From assembly GCA_019689615.1 (NCBI GenBank), contig JADGHD010000029.1:1-17468 (forward strand): a stretch of DNA of 17,468 nt, read 5' to 3'. The stretch comes from Frankia sp. (GTDB lineage: Bacteria > Actinomycetota > Actinomycetes > Frankiales > Frankiaceae). The notes beneath the pieces were generated by a model that saw only the letters and a list, made by a program, of their open reading frames with translations, was not told where the DNA came from and made no database searches. A program made the position numbers and the translations under genes. Shown here piece after piece: positions 5,962 to 12,773 of the stretch (the stretch's first letter is position 1; each line of letters starts with the position of its first letter).

Positions 5962-7644
5962 TCACGCACCAGTTCGCGCGTTCTCGAGCCGGCCAAGCAA
6001 CAGTGCGATGTGCAGCGTGAAACGCTGCCGATGGTCGGCGGTATCCAGTCCGCACACTTCTGACGCCTTGCGAAGGCGGTAACGCACCGTATTCGGGTGC
6101 AGGTAGAGCGCCTTCGCGGTCGCTTCCAGTGACGCGCCGAAGTCCAGGTAGGTACCGGCGGTCTCGAGCAGTGGCGCACCGGCGTCGCGCAGTGGCACGT
6201 ACACCTCGTCGATGAGGGTCCGGCAGGCGATGGCGTCGCCGGCCAGCGCCCGCTCCGGCAGCAGGGCCCGCGCGCTCACCGGCCGCGGTGCCGCCGGCCA
6301 GGCGGCGACGACGTCCGCGGCGGCGAGCGCCGCCCTGGCCGACTGGGCCGCGCCGGACAGGTCGGCGGCCACCGGCCCGACCACGACCGGCCCCGGCCCG
6401 CAGGCCGGCAGCAGCACCCGGGCGGCGTCCATGGCGGTCTCGATCCCGGCGGCCGCCGCTGCCGCCGCCGCTGCCGCCTCGGCGCGCGCCCCGCTGGGCC
6501 CGGCGGACCAGCGCGCCCCGCCGTAGCCGCCGTCGATGCCGGGCACGCGCTCGGTGGCGTGCGCCCCCGGCGGGATCAGGGTGGACGGGGTGTTCGGCCG
6601 GCTGGGGTCGCCGGTGGCCGCCGCGACCGCGCGGGCGGCGGCCTCCCGGGGCACGTCGCCCGCGGTGTCGGCCTCGGTTCCGTCGTCGCCGCCCGGGACG
6701 CGGTCGCCGTCGTCCGGGCGGAACCGGCCGCCGACGATCATCAGCAGCCGCTGGTTGTGCACCCCGGTGAGCACCTCGAGGCCGTTGGCCCTGGCCAGCC
6801 GGTGCACCTCGTCGATGACGGCCTCCGGTGCCTGCGGCGGGGCAGGGCCGACGACGATCGTCACCGCCGGCGGGTTGCGCCAGCCGACCGCAGCCGCCCG
6901 CGACGACAGCGCCCGGTCCTGGTCGCCGCGCACGACGTGGTCGACGACCAGGGCCTCCAGCCGCGCGTCCCAGGCGCCGCGTTCCTCGGCCACCCGGGCG
7001 TAGACCACGGCGCCGGCGAACGCGATGTCGCGGGAGTAACGCAGCACGTCGGCCAGCACCCGCTGCTCGTGCTCCGGCTCGACGATGTTCGGCACCTCGG
7101 CCTCGATCGTCTCCACGGCGACCCGCACCAGGTCGACGAGCCGGCGGAAGGTCACCGCGCGCACCAGCTCCCGCGGGGCGACCCGGAACACGTCGCTGGA
7201 CAGCTCGCGGGCGTGCTCCGGCCGGCGGCACCACTCGACGAACGAGGCGATGCCCGCCTGCACCACCAGCTGGATGTCGGCCCGGTGGCGCGCCGACATG
7301 CCCGGGTACCAGGGCAGCACCTCGGCCATCCTGGCCACGGCCTTGTTCGCGAGCAGGCCGCTGGCCCGCTCGATCCGGCGGATGACCGCGTCGTTCTGGT
7401 CGGTCTCGCCGGGCCGCCGCCCGCCGCCCGGGCGCGCCGCGTCGGCGCCGGCCCGGCCGTTGTCCGACTCGGCCCGGCCGGAGAGCGCCTGCGCCCGTCC
7501 CGCGCCGTCCGGTGCGCCCGGCTCGCTTTCGGGCGCCGTCCGCCCTGCCGGCACCGTTGGCGCCGGCGGCGCGGCTGGCGGCGCCGCCGTTGCCGGCTGG
7601 GCCGGCGTCGGACTGGCGGGACGCTGCTTCACGGCGTCCAGCAT
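5962..7644 (-). CDS. fasR: PucR-family transcriptional regulator, FasR-like, with N-terminal extension
   Basis: A 560-residue protein (from ATG 7644) with a C-terminal PucR-type helix-turn-helix, LHPNTVRYRLRKASEVCGL at about 515-533. An N-terminal LPWYPGM...LVVQAGIASFVEW block (110-138) is typical of actinobacterial FasR proteins. In Streptomyces coelicolor FasR, encoded immediately before fabD, activates fabD-fabH-acpP-fabF; the same arrangement here is the main reason for the name. Two parts are unusual: about 85 N-terminal residues rich in Ala, Pro and Gly, and a low-complexity insertion at about 308-400 with a run of ten alanines (390-399). The start is uncertain. GTG 7728 would add 28 residues but would place the large inverted repeat (7693-7732) partly inside the gene, and GTG 7632 is also possible. 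No strong ribosome site precedes ATG 7644. Confidence 0.85.
   Translation of the reverse strand: MLDAVKQRPASPTPAQPATAAPPAAPPAPTVPAGRTAPESEPGAPDGAGRAQALSGRAESDNGRAGADAARPGGGRRPGETDQNDAVIRRIERASGLLANKAVARMAEVLPWYPGMSARHRADIQLVVQAGIASFVEWCRRPEHARELSSDVFRVAPRELVRAVTFRRLVDLVRVAVETIEAEVPNIVEPEHEQRVLADVLRYSRDIAFAGAVVYARVAEERGAWDARLEALVVDHVVRGDQDRALSSRAAAVGWRNPPAVTIVVGPAPPQAPEAVIDEVHRLARANGLEVLTGVHNQRLLMIVGGRFRPDDGDRVPGGDDGTEADTAGDVPREAAARAVAAATGDPSRPNTPSTLIPPGAHATERVPGIDGGYGGARWSAGPSGARAEAAAAAAAAAAGIETAMDAARVLLPACGPGPVVVGPVAADLSGAAQSARAALAAADVVAAWPAAPRPVSARALLPERALAGDAIACRTLIDEVYVPLRDAGAPLLETAGTYLDFGASLEATAKALYLHPNTVRYRLRKASEVCGLDTADHRQRFTLHIALLLGRLENARTGA
6448..6477 (-). repeat. GCN triplet run encoding ten alanines in the regulator gene
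   Basis: Ten consecutive Ala codons (residues 390-399 of the FasR-like protein), mainly GCG/GCC/GCA-type triplets on the coding strand. They lie in the low-complexity insertion between the central domain and the C-terminal region. Such triplet runs can change length by slippage without breaking the frame. Confidence 0.7.
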
Positions 7645-7692
7645 GCCCGAAGCGCATGTGCCGATCAGCGACCGGGCACCCCGTGGCGTGCC

Positions 7693-7732
7693 TGGTGTGA
7701 CCGACCGGAGCGCGGAGTGCCAGGTCACACCA
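7693..7732. promoter_or_regulatory. Large inverted repeat between the FasR-like gene and the transglycosylase gene
   Basis: TGGTGTGACC (7693-7702) and GGTCACACCA (7723-7732) are perfectly complementary over 10 bp with a 20-bp spacer. The arm centres are 30 bp apart, about three helical turns, as for a dimeric or tetrameric regulator binding one DNA face. A second palindrome, CCTGCC-G-GGCAGG (7733-7745), abuts it. The site lies in the 156-bp divergent region and could control one or both genes. Confidence 0.5.
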
Positions 7733-7800
7733 CCTGCCGGGCAGGCATTGGATGGGCGAGTCGGGCGACGGGAGGCGCCGGAAAGCCCGACAATGGGGCG

Positions 7801-8358
7801 ATGCTGCGCCCACGCTTGACCCGCGTGCTGGCGCGCGTACCGCTCCGTGTGGCAGGTTTGCTCACGGCGGTCGCGGTATTAGCCAGCGGATGCAGTCACC
7901 TGCTGCCGATGGAGCAGGCGAGTGAGATCCCCGAGGGGCTGGTCCCGGTCTTCCACCAGGCCGCCGAGAACTACGGCCTGCTCAGCGCCGCCCAGTTGGC
8001 CGCGCAGGCCCGGGTGGAAAGCAAGTTCGACCCGAAGGCGGTGTCGCGGGCCGGCGCCATCGGGATGATGCAGTTCCTGCCCTCGACCTGGGCCGAGTTC
8101 GGGATCGACGGAAACGGGGACGGCGTCGCCGACCCGCTCGACCCGCTGGACGCGATCCCGTCCGCCGCCCGCTACGAGGCCCACCTGGCCGAGGTCGTCG
8201 GATACCTGCCGGGGGACCTGGTCTCCCTGGTACTGGCCGCCTACAACGCTGGCCCGCGGGCGGTGTGCGACGCCGGCGGCATTCCCGACTACGCCGAGAC
8301 CCGCGCGTACGTGGCCCAGGTCCACGAGTGGGCGGAGACGTTCGAGGACCAGCTCTGA
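7801..8358 (+). CDS. Lytic murein transglycosylase, probable lipoprotein
   Basis: A 185-residue exported enzyme that would cleave the glycan strands of peptidoglycan. The N-terminus is a signal peptide with Arg-rich start and hydrophobic core (about 16-28), ending in a relaxed lipobox LASGC with C31, so lipid anchoring on the outer face of the membrane is likely. The SLT domain follows: catalytic E73 in ARVESKFDPKAVS, GAIGMMQFLPSTW (85-97), and AYNAGP (147-152). Between them, DGNGDGVADPLDP (104-116) is the Ca-binding-like loop seen in many actinobacterial members. ATG 7801 lacks a clear ribosome site; GACAAT (7789-7794) lies 6 nt upstream and could be a -10 giving a leaderless message. It diverges from the regulator gene and ends at a strong hairpin. 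Confidence 0.88.
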   Translation: MLRPRLTRVLARVPLRVAGLLTAVAVLASGCSHLLPMEQASEIPEGLVPVFHQAAENYGLLSAAQLAAQARVESKFDPKAVSRAGAIGMMQFLPSTWAEFGIDGNGDGVADPLDPLDAIPSAARYEAHLAEVVGYLPGDLVSLVLAAYNAGPRAVCDAGGIPDYAETRAYVAQVHEWAETFEDQL

Positions 8359-8380
8359 CCGGCCCGGCGCGCGGCTGACG

Positions 8381-8421
8381 CGGCCGGGCCGGGCAGGCCG
8401 CGCGCTGGCCCGGCCCGGCCG
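8381..8421. terminator. 14-bp perfect hairpin between convergent genes, bidirectional terminator
   Basis: CGGCCGGGCCGGGC (8381-8394) pairs perfectly with 8408-8421, with a 13-nt loop. An alternative 9-bp stem (8367-8375 with 8397-8405) overlaps it. The hairpin fills the 67-bp space between the transglycosylase stop (8358) and the convergent phosphatase stop (8426). No T tract follows. Confidence 0.65.
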
Positions 8422-8425
8422 ACGG

Positions 8426-9187
8426 TCAGGCCGTGACCAGGCGCTGGCGCAGCGCGGTGAGGTGGGCCTCGGGCAGCCCGGCGTGGCGCGCCCAGCCCAC
8501 CGGCCCGCCCCAGATCTCGTCCACCCCGGCGAGGAACCCGGCCATCACGTCCGGGCGCACCCGCAGCTGGTCGAGGTCGGTCCTGGTGTCCAGGCCGCGG
8601 GCGTACGACGGCAACCGGGCAAGGCGGGCCTCGACCCGATGGATGCGCTCGTTGCTCGCCACGTAGTCGTCGATCACGATGTCGCGCTCGACGCCGACCA
8701 GCGAGAGGATCAGCGCGGCGAGCACCCCGGTGCGGTCCTTGCCTGCCGCGCAGTGGAACAGCGTCGGCCCGCTGTCCTCGGTGGCGACGAGCTGGACGGC
8801 GCGGGCCACCTGGTCGCCGGCGAGCCGCAGGTAGTCGAGGTAGTGCTGGACCCGGTCCTCGGTGCCGCGGCTGCGGACGAGCTGGACGTAGCTGGGATCG
8901 GACGGCATCACCCAGCGGCCGGTCAGGAACGACAGGTTGTGGTAGTCGACGGGCTCGTGGGCGAGCAGGCCCCGGCCCTCGGCCTGGGCCTCCTCCTGCG
9001 CCCGCAGGTCGAGGACCGTGCGCAGGCCGAACTCCGAGCGCAGCCTGGCGACGTCGGTGGGGGTCAGCTCCTGCGGGGTGTCGCTGCGCAGCAGCACCCC
9101 CGGCCGCGTGCGGCCACCGTCGAGTGTCGGCAGGCCGCCGAGATCGCGCGCGTTGTCCCAGCCGTCGAGGTCATACCAACGATCCAC
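8426..9187 (-). CDS. Tyrosine phosphatase of the PtpB/DUF-type HC(X)5R family
   Basis: A 253-residue cytoplasmic-looking phosphatase. The signature loop is HCAAGKDRTG (145-154) with nucleophile C146 and R152. The K-D inside the loop is typical of the mycobacterial PtpB-like group, which can act on phosphotyrosine and sometimes on phosphoserine/threonine or phosphoinositides. The N-terminal NARDLGGLPT (12-21) and VLLRSDTPQELT (31-42) motifs are also typical of that group. No signal peptide or membrane segment is visible. GTG 9187 starts the protein and has no ribosome site; TAGCAT lies 7 nt upstream, suggesting a leaderless message. Being close to a BY-kinase/polysaccharide region suggests, but does not prove, that it removes phosphate from that kinase. 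Confidence 0.88.
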   Translation of the reverse strand: MDRWYDLDGWDNARDLGGLPTLDGGRTRPGVLLRSDTPQELTPTDVARLRSEFGLRTVLDLRAQEEAQAEGRGLLAHEPVDYHNLSFLTGRWVMPSDPSYVQLVRSRGTEDRVQHYLDYLRLAGDQVARAVQLVATEDSGPTLFHCAAGKDRTGVLAALILSLVGVERDIVIDDYVASNERIHRVEARLARLPSYARGLDTRTDLDQLRVRPDVMAGFLAGVDEIWGGPVGWARHAGLPEAHLTALRQRLVTA

Positions 9188-9194
9188 GGACCGG

Positions 9195-9200
9195 ATGCTA
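9195..9200 (-). promoter_or_regulatory. Candidate -10 element giving a leaderless phosphatase message
   Basis: On the minus strand this is TAGCAT, a TANNNT -10, ending 7 nt before GTG 9187. Transcription would begin at the start codon. No consensus -35 is visible. Confidence 0.4.
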
Positions 9201-9229
9201 ACGGCAGGTCTGCGCCATATGCGCCCGAT

Positions 9230-9790
9230 TCATTGCGCTTGCGCTACTAGACGTTCACGCCACGCGACCACGACCGTGCCGCTGTCGACCGTGGTCAGCG
9301 GCGCGATCTGGGCGCCGCCGCCGACCCGGGCGCCCGGGGCCAGCGTCACGTAGTCGCCGATCCGACAGTCGTGCGCGATGCTCGCCCCGACGTCGACCAG
9401 CACGTGCCGGCCCAGCACGACGTTGGTCGTGACGCTGGCGAGCGCGCAGACGACCGTGCCCGGGCCGAGCCGCACGTCGCTGCCGATGTGGGCGCGCGGG
9501 TGCACGACGGTGGCCGGGCGGCGGCCGAGGGCGCTCGCGTACCGGTCGATCCTGGCCCGGTCGCGGGGCGAGGCGGTGCCGATCAGGTAGTCGGCGTCCA
9601 GGGTCGCCAGCAGCTCCAGGCCGCCGAGCGGGGCCGCGCCCCGGCGGGCGAGCAGTTCCAGGTCGCCGTGTTCGCCGTGGTCGTCGATGAGGAAGCCGAG
9701 GAGCCGGTAGGCGTTCACGGCCTCCACCACGTCGAGCAGCGCGCGGGCGTGACCGCCAGTACCGACGATGACCAGCTGCCGGAGGGACAC
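9230..9790 (-). CDS. NeuD/PglD-like sugar acetyltransferase, short C-terminus
   Basis: A 186-residue protein with the two-part layout of PglD/NeuD acyltransferases. An N-terminal Rossmann-like domain has VIVGTGGHARALLDVV (7-22), which binds the nucleotide sugar. A left-handed beta-helix of hexapeptide repeats (about 93-170) follows. The likely catalytic base is H140 in GASIAHDCRIGDYV. Family members usually run to 200-215 residues with further coils and a GAGAVVTKDV-like ending that helps bind acetyl-CoA. Here the helix stops early and ends in WRERLVAQAQ, so about 20-40 residues are missing; no continuation appears in other frames. Activity is therefore uncertain. The GTG start has no ribosome site, but TACCGT is 6 nt upstream. 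It diverges from the epimerase gene. Confidence 0.82.
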   Translation of the reverse strand: MSLRQLVIVGTGGHARALLDVVEAVNAYRLLGFLIDDHGEHGDLELLARRGAAPLGGLELLATLDADYLIGTASPRDRARIDRYASALGRRPATVVHPRAHIGSDVRLGPGTVVCALASVTTNVVLGRHVLVDVGASIAHDCRIGDYVTLAPGARVGGGAQIAPLTTVDSGTVVVAWRERLVAQAQ

Positions 9791-9796
9791 GCGGTG

Positions 9797-9802
9797 ACGG
9801 TA
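9797..9802 (-). promoter_or_regulatory. Candidate -10 element for the acetyltransferase gene
   Basis: The minus strand reads TACCGT (TANNNT), ending 6 nt before GTG 9790, which would yield a leaderless or nearly leaderless message. Confidence 0.35.
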
Positions 9803-9814
9803 GCACTCCGTGGC

Positions 9815-9820
9815 TACGAT
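9815..9820 (+). promoter_or_regulatory. Candidate -10 element for the epimerase gene
   Basis: TACGAT fits the TANNNT -10 form and would start transcription about 25 bp before ATG 9853, leaving room for the GGAGGG ribosome site at 9839-9844. No good -35 is visible. It lies within the 62-bp divergent region shared with the acetyltransferase gene. Confidence 0.4.
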
Positions 9821-9852
9821 TAGCGCTGAGTCAACTCCGGAGGGTGATGGCG

Positions 9853-10836
9853 ATGCGGGTTCTCGTGACCGGTGGGGCCGGGTTCATCGGCTCCCACCTG
9901 ACCAGGGCACTGCTCTCCGCCGGGTGCGAGGTGGTGGTGGTCGACGACCTGAGCACGGGGGCCGTGTCCAACCTCGCCGGGCTGCCGGTGAAGCTCGTCG
10001 TCGGCAGCGTGACCGACCGCGCGCTGCTGGAGGAGGCCGCCGCCGGGGTGGACAGCATCGTGCACCTGGCCGCCAGGCCGTCGGTGCAGCGCTCGCTGCT
10101 GGACCCGATCGCCACCCACGAGGTCAACGTCACCGGCACGCTGACCGTGCTCGACGTCGCCCAGCGGGCGGAGGCGCACGTCATCGTGACCTCGTCCGGC
10201 TCGGTCTACGGGGGCTGCGCCTACGGCAAGGACGGCCCGCTGCCCTGCCGGGAGGACGGGCCGGTCGCCCCGCGCAGCCCGTACGCCGCGAGCAAGCTGG
10301 CAGCCGAGGCATACGCGCTCGGGTTCCAGCAGAGCTTCGGGCTGCCGGTCCTGGTCGCCCGGCTGTTCACGGTCTTCGGGCCGTTCCAGTCCGCCGGGCA
10401 CGCCTACGCGCCGGTGGTGTCGTCGTTCATCGACGCCGCGCTCGCCGGGCGGCCGATCACGGTGTACGGCGACGGCCGGCAGACCCGCGACCTCGGCTAC
10501 GTCGAGCCCGTCGCCGCCATGCTGGCCGAGGCCACCACCCGCCGGCTGCGCCACCCGCGGCCGGTCAACCTGGCCTTCGGCACCCGGGTGGACCTGCTGT
10601 CGTTGATCGCCCAGCTGGAGGAGATCCTCGGCCGGCGGCTCCCGGTGGCCTTCGCCCCGCCGCGCCCAGGCGACGTCCGGGACCTGCAGGCGGACCCGTC
10701 GACGGCCCGGGCGCTGTTCCCGCGGGTGCCGGCGGTGGCGCTGGCGACCGCGCTGGACGCGACCGTCGCCTGGTACGCCGCCCGCGCCGGCCACCCGGCC
10801 GACCCTTCCCCGGCCGGCCAGCGCCCGGTCCGCTGA
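9853..10836 (+). CDS. NAD-dependent nucleotide-sugar epimerase/dehydratase (extended SDR, UDP-glucose 4-epimerase-like)
   Basis: A 327-residue extended short-chain dehydrogenase acting on a nucleotide sugar. The N-terminal NAD-binding loop is GGAGFIGSH (7-15), followed by the acidic VVVDDLSTG (28-36), which selects NAD over NADP. The catalytic set is S115/S117 in TSSGSVYG and Y144-x3-K148 in SPYAASK. The substrate-side motif RPITVYGDGRQTRD (200-213) is present; the next stretch reads LGYVEPV instead of the common FTYVDDV. The exact substrate (UDP-Glc, UDP-GlcNAc or UDP-glucuronate) cannot be decided by eye. Upstream in-frame GTG 9844 and ATG 9847 are too close to the GGAGGG ribosome site at 9839-9844; ATG 9853 has 8-nt spacing. 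Its stop is 8 bp from that of the convergent dehydratase gene. Confidence 0.9.
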   Translation: MRVLVTGGAGFIGSHLTRALLSAGCEVVVVDDLSTGAVSNLAGLPVKLVVGSVTDRALLEEAAAGVDSIVHLAARPSVQRSLLDPIATHEVNVTGTLTVLDVAQRAEAHVIVTSSGSVYGGCAYGKDGPLPCREDGPVAPRSPYAASKLAAEAYALGFQQSFGLPVLVARLFTVFGPFQSAGHAYAPVVSSFIDAALAGRPITVYGDGRQTRDLGYVEPVAAMLAEATTRRLRHPRPVNLAFGTRVDLLSLIAQLEEILGRRLPVAFAPPRPGDVRDLQADPSTARALFPRVPAVALATALDATVAWYAARAGHPADPSPAGQRPVR

Positions 10837-10844
10837 CGAGGCGG

Positions 10845-12773
10845 CTACGGGGTGGTGTCCAGGTGCCCCGACCGGCGGTGCAGGTCGTCGGGGCTGGTCT
10901 GCTGGCGCGGGATGTGGACGGGGATGGTCTCGACGGCCAGCTCGCGCAGGGCCGCGCGGATCTGCTCCTCGTCGGTCCACGGGTCCAGCTCGACGACCCG
11001 GACCGGGTCCAGCGGCGGCACCGGCACCTCGGAGATCAGCGGGTGGTGCGGGCGGTCGTCGGTCTCGGCGATCCCGAACAGCTGCTCGTGCAGCTTCTCG
11101 CCGACGCCGAGGCCGGTGTAGACGATGTCGATCCGCTGGTTGCCGATCAGCCGGCGGGCGACGTCGGCGATCCTGACCGGCTCGCCCATGTCGAGCACCA
11201 GCGCGTCCCCGCCCGAGCCGAGGGCGCCGGCCTGCAGCACCAGCTCGACCGCCTCCTGGACGGTCATGAAGTAGCGGGTGACCTCCGGGTCGGTGACGGT
11301 CAGCGGGCCGCCGGCCGCCAGCTGGCTGGCGAAGATCGTGAGCACCGAGCCGTTGCTGCCGAGCACGTTGCCGAACCGGACGCTGACGTAGGGCAGGCCG
11401 TGCTCGCGGGCGACGTACGCGGTCAGCCGCTCGGTGATCCGCTTCGAGTAGCCGAGCACGCTGGTGGGGTCGGCCGCCTTGTCGGTGGAGATGTTGACCA
11501 GCCGGGACACCCCGTTCGCCGCCGCGGCCTCCAGCACCGACAACGTGCCCCACACGTTCGTCTTCACCGACTCGCCGGGGTAGCGCTCCAGCAGCGGCAG
11601 GTGCTTGAGCGCCGCGGCGTGGAAGACCACCTCCGGGCGGCGGGCGCCGAACAGCGCGTTGACCATGTCGACGTCGCGGATGTCGCCGAGCACGACCGAG
11701 TCGTCGTCCAGGCCGGTGTGGCCGTGCAGGGAGAGCTGGACGGCCCGCAGCGCCGACTCGTCCCGGTCCAGCATGATCAGCTCGGATGGCCGGTAGTTGT
11801 GCAGCTGGCGGCACAGCTCGGAGCCGATCGACCCGCCGGCGCCGGTGACCAGGATCCGTCGCCCGGTCAGGTACTCGGATGCGGCGGCGACGTCGGTGCG
11901 CACCTGCCGGCGGCCGAGCAGGTCGGCGATGTCGATCTCGCGGATGTCGGTGACGTCGACGTTCCCGCCGATCAGGTCGGCCACCTTGGGCAGCACCTTC
12001 ACGGTCAGGTCTGCCGCCTCGGCCAGCGCCGTGATCTCCCGCAGCAGCGCGGCGTCGGCGCTCGGGATCGCCACCAGCAGCGTGCGCGCGCCGGTGGCCC
12101 GGGCGACCGCGCCGATCGCCTCCCGCCCGCCGCGCACCCGGACCCCGTGCAGCTGCAGGTTCTGCAGCCGCGGGTCGTCGTCGAGCAGCGCGACCGGGTA
12201 GTACGGGCTGTCCGGCGTGCGCAGCATGGCGGCGAGCACCTGCTCGGCGCCCTCGCCGGCGCCGAAGACGATCAGCGGCTCGGCCTCCTCCGGCACCGGG
12301 CGCAGCAGGCGCTCCTCGGTGAGCCGGTAGAGGTAGCGCACCCCGAACATGATCGACAGGGTGACCGTGCCGCCGAGCGGCGGTACCGACAGCGGCAGCG
12401 GCCGTGGCTGCCCGAACGCGAGGATGGCGATCTCCAGCCCGATCACCGTCAGCCCGACGGAGATCAGGATGCTCAGCACCTCCTCGAAGCCGCCGAACCG
12501 GTAGCGGCCGAGATAGAGGTGCAGCGCCGTGCCGAGGAAGTGGAGCAGGCAGACGGCCAACAGCACGATCACCCAGAAACCCGGGTCGCGCAGCGCCGAA
12601 GCCTCGAAGTCGAAGCGGCCGGTCTGCGCGGTGGCCAGCCCGATGACCAGCGCCAGGCTGTCCAGGGTGATCTGGAGACCAACGCGCTGGCGCAGCTCGA
12701 GCCGCGACACGCGCCGTGCGACCGCCGCCGTCCACAGCCGCCACCGCGTGCCGTCTACTCTACGTCTCCACAT
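10845..12773 (-). CDS. Membrane-anchored UDP-sugar 4,6-dehydratase (CapD/WbpM/PglF type)
   Basis: A 642-residue polysaccharide-biosynthesis enzyme. The N-terminal part holds about four membrane helices (roughly 33-49, 66-86, 98-120, 133-150). A first Rossmann-like domain follows (about 165-290, with LIVFGAGEGAEQV), then the catalytic SDR domain (about 305-575) with TGAGGSIGSEL (310-320), FHAAALKHLPL (384-394) and NISTDKAADPTSVLGYSK (427-444). T430, D431 and K432 match the dehydratase triad region. The position of the classical SDR tyrosine, four residues before K444, is L440; large members of this family also lack that Tyr. The likely product is UDP-4-keto-6-deoxy-GlcNAc, the first step to bacillosamine, QuiNAc or FucNAc. 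ATG 12773 has no ribosome site; TACTCT lies 8 nt upstream. The gene diverges from the Wzz/kinase gene across 38 bp. Confidence 0.92.
   Translation of the reverse strand: MWRRRVDGTRWRLWTAAVARRVSRLELRQRVGLQITLDSLALVIGLATAQTGRFDFEASALRDPGFWVIVLLAVCLLHFLGTALHLYLGRYRFGGFEEVLSILISVGLTVIGLEIAILAFGQPRPLPLSVPPLGGTVTLSIMFGVRYLYRLTEERLLRPVPEEAEPLIVFGAGEGAEQVLAAMLRTPDSPYYPVALLDDDPRLQNLQLHGVRVRGGREAIGAVARATGARTLLVAIPSADAALLREITALAEAADLTVKVLPKVADLIGGNVDVTDIREIDIADLLGRRQVRTDVAAASEYLTGRRILVTGAGGSIGSELCRQLHNYRPSELIMLDRDESALRAVQLSLHGHTGLDDDSVVLGDIRDVDMVNALFGARRPEVVFHAAALKHLPLLERYPGESVKTNVWGTLSVLEAAAANGVSRLVNISTDKAADPTSVLGYSKRITERLTAYVAREHGLPYVSVRFGNVLGSNGSVLTIFASQLAAGGPLTVTDPEVTRYFMTVQEAVELVLQAGALGSGGDALVLDMGEPVRIADVARRLIGNQRIDIVYTGLGVGEKLHEQLFGIAETDDRPHHPLISEVPVPPLDPVRVVELDPWTDEEQIRAALRELAVETIPVHIPRQQTSPDDLHRRSGHLDTTP

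Noticed and set aside
7645..7728. Longer start (GTG 7728) for the FasR-like regulator
   Set aside because: AGGTGG lies close upstream, but this start would put most of the 10-bp inverted repeat inside the gene and leave only 72 bp for two divergent promoters. Kept as an alternative, not as the call.
5828..7813. 661-codon minus-strand frame overlapping the regulator
   Set aside because: It is out of frame with the PucR helix-turn-helix and its translation is Arg/Gly repeats.
9820..12744. Long minus-strand frame of 974 codons opposite and out of frame with the same genes
   Set aside because: The Arg/Pro/Gly-rich translation has no recognisable domain; it shadows the dehydratase and the epimerase.
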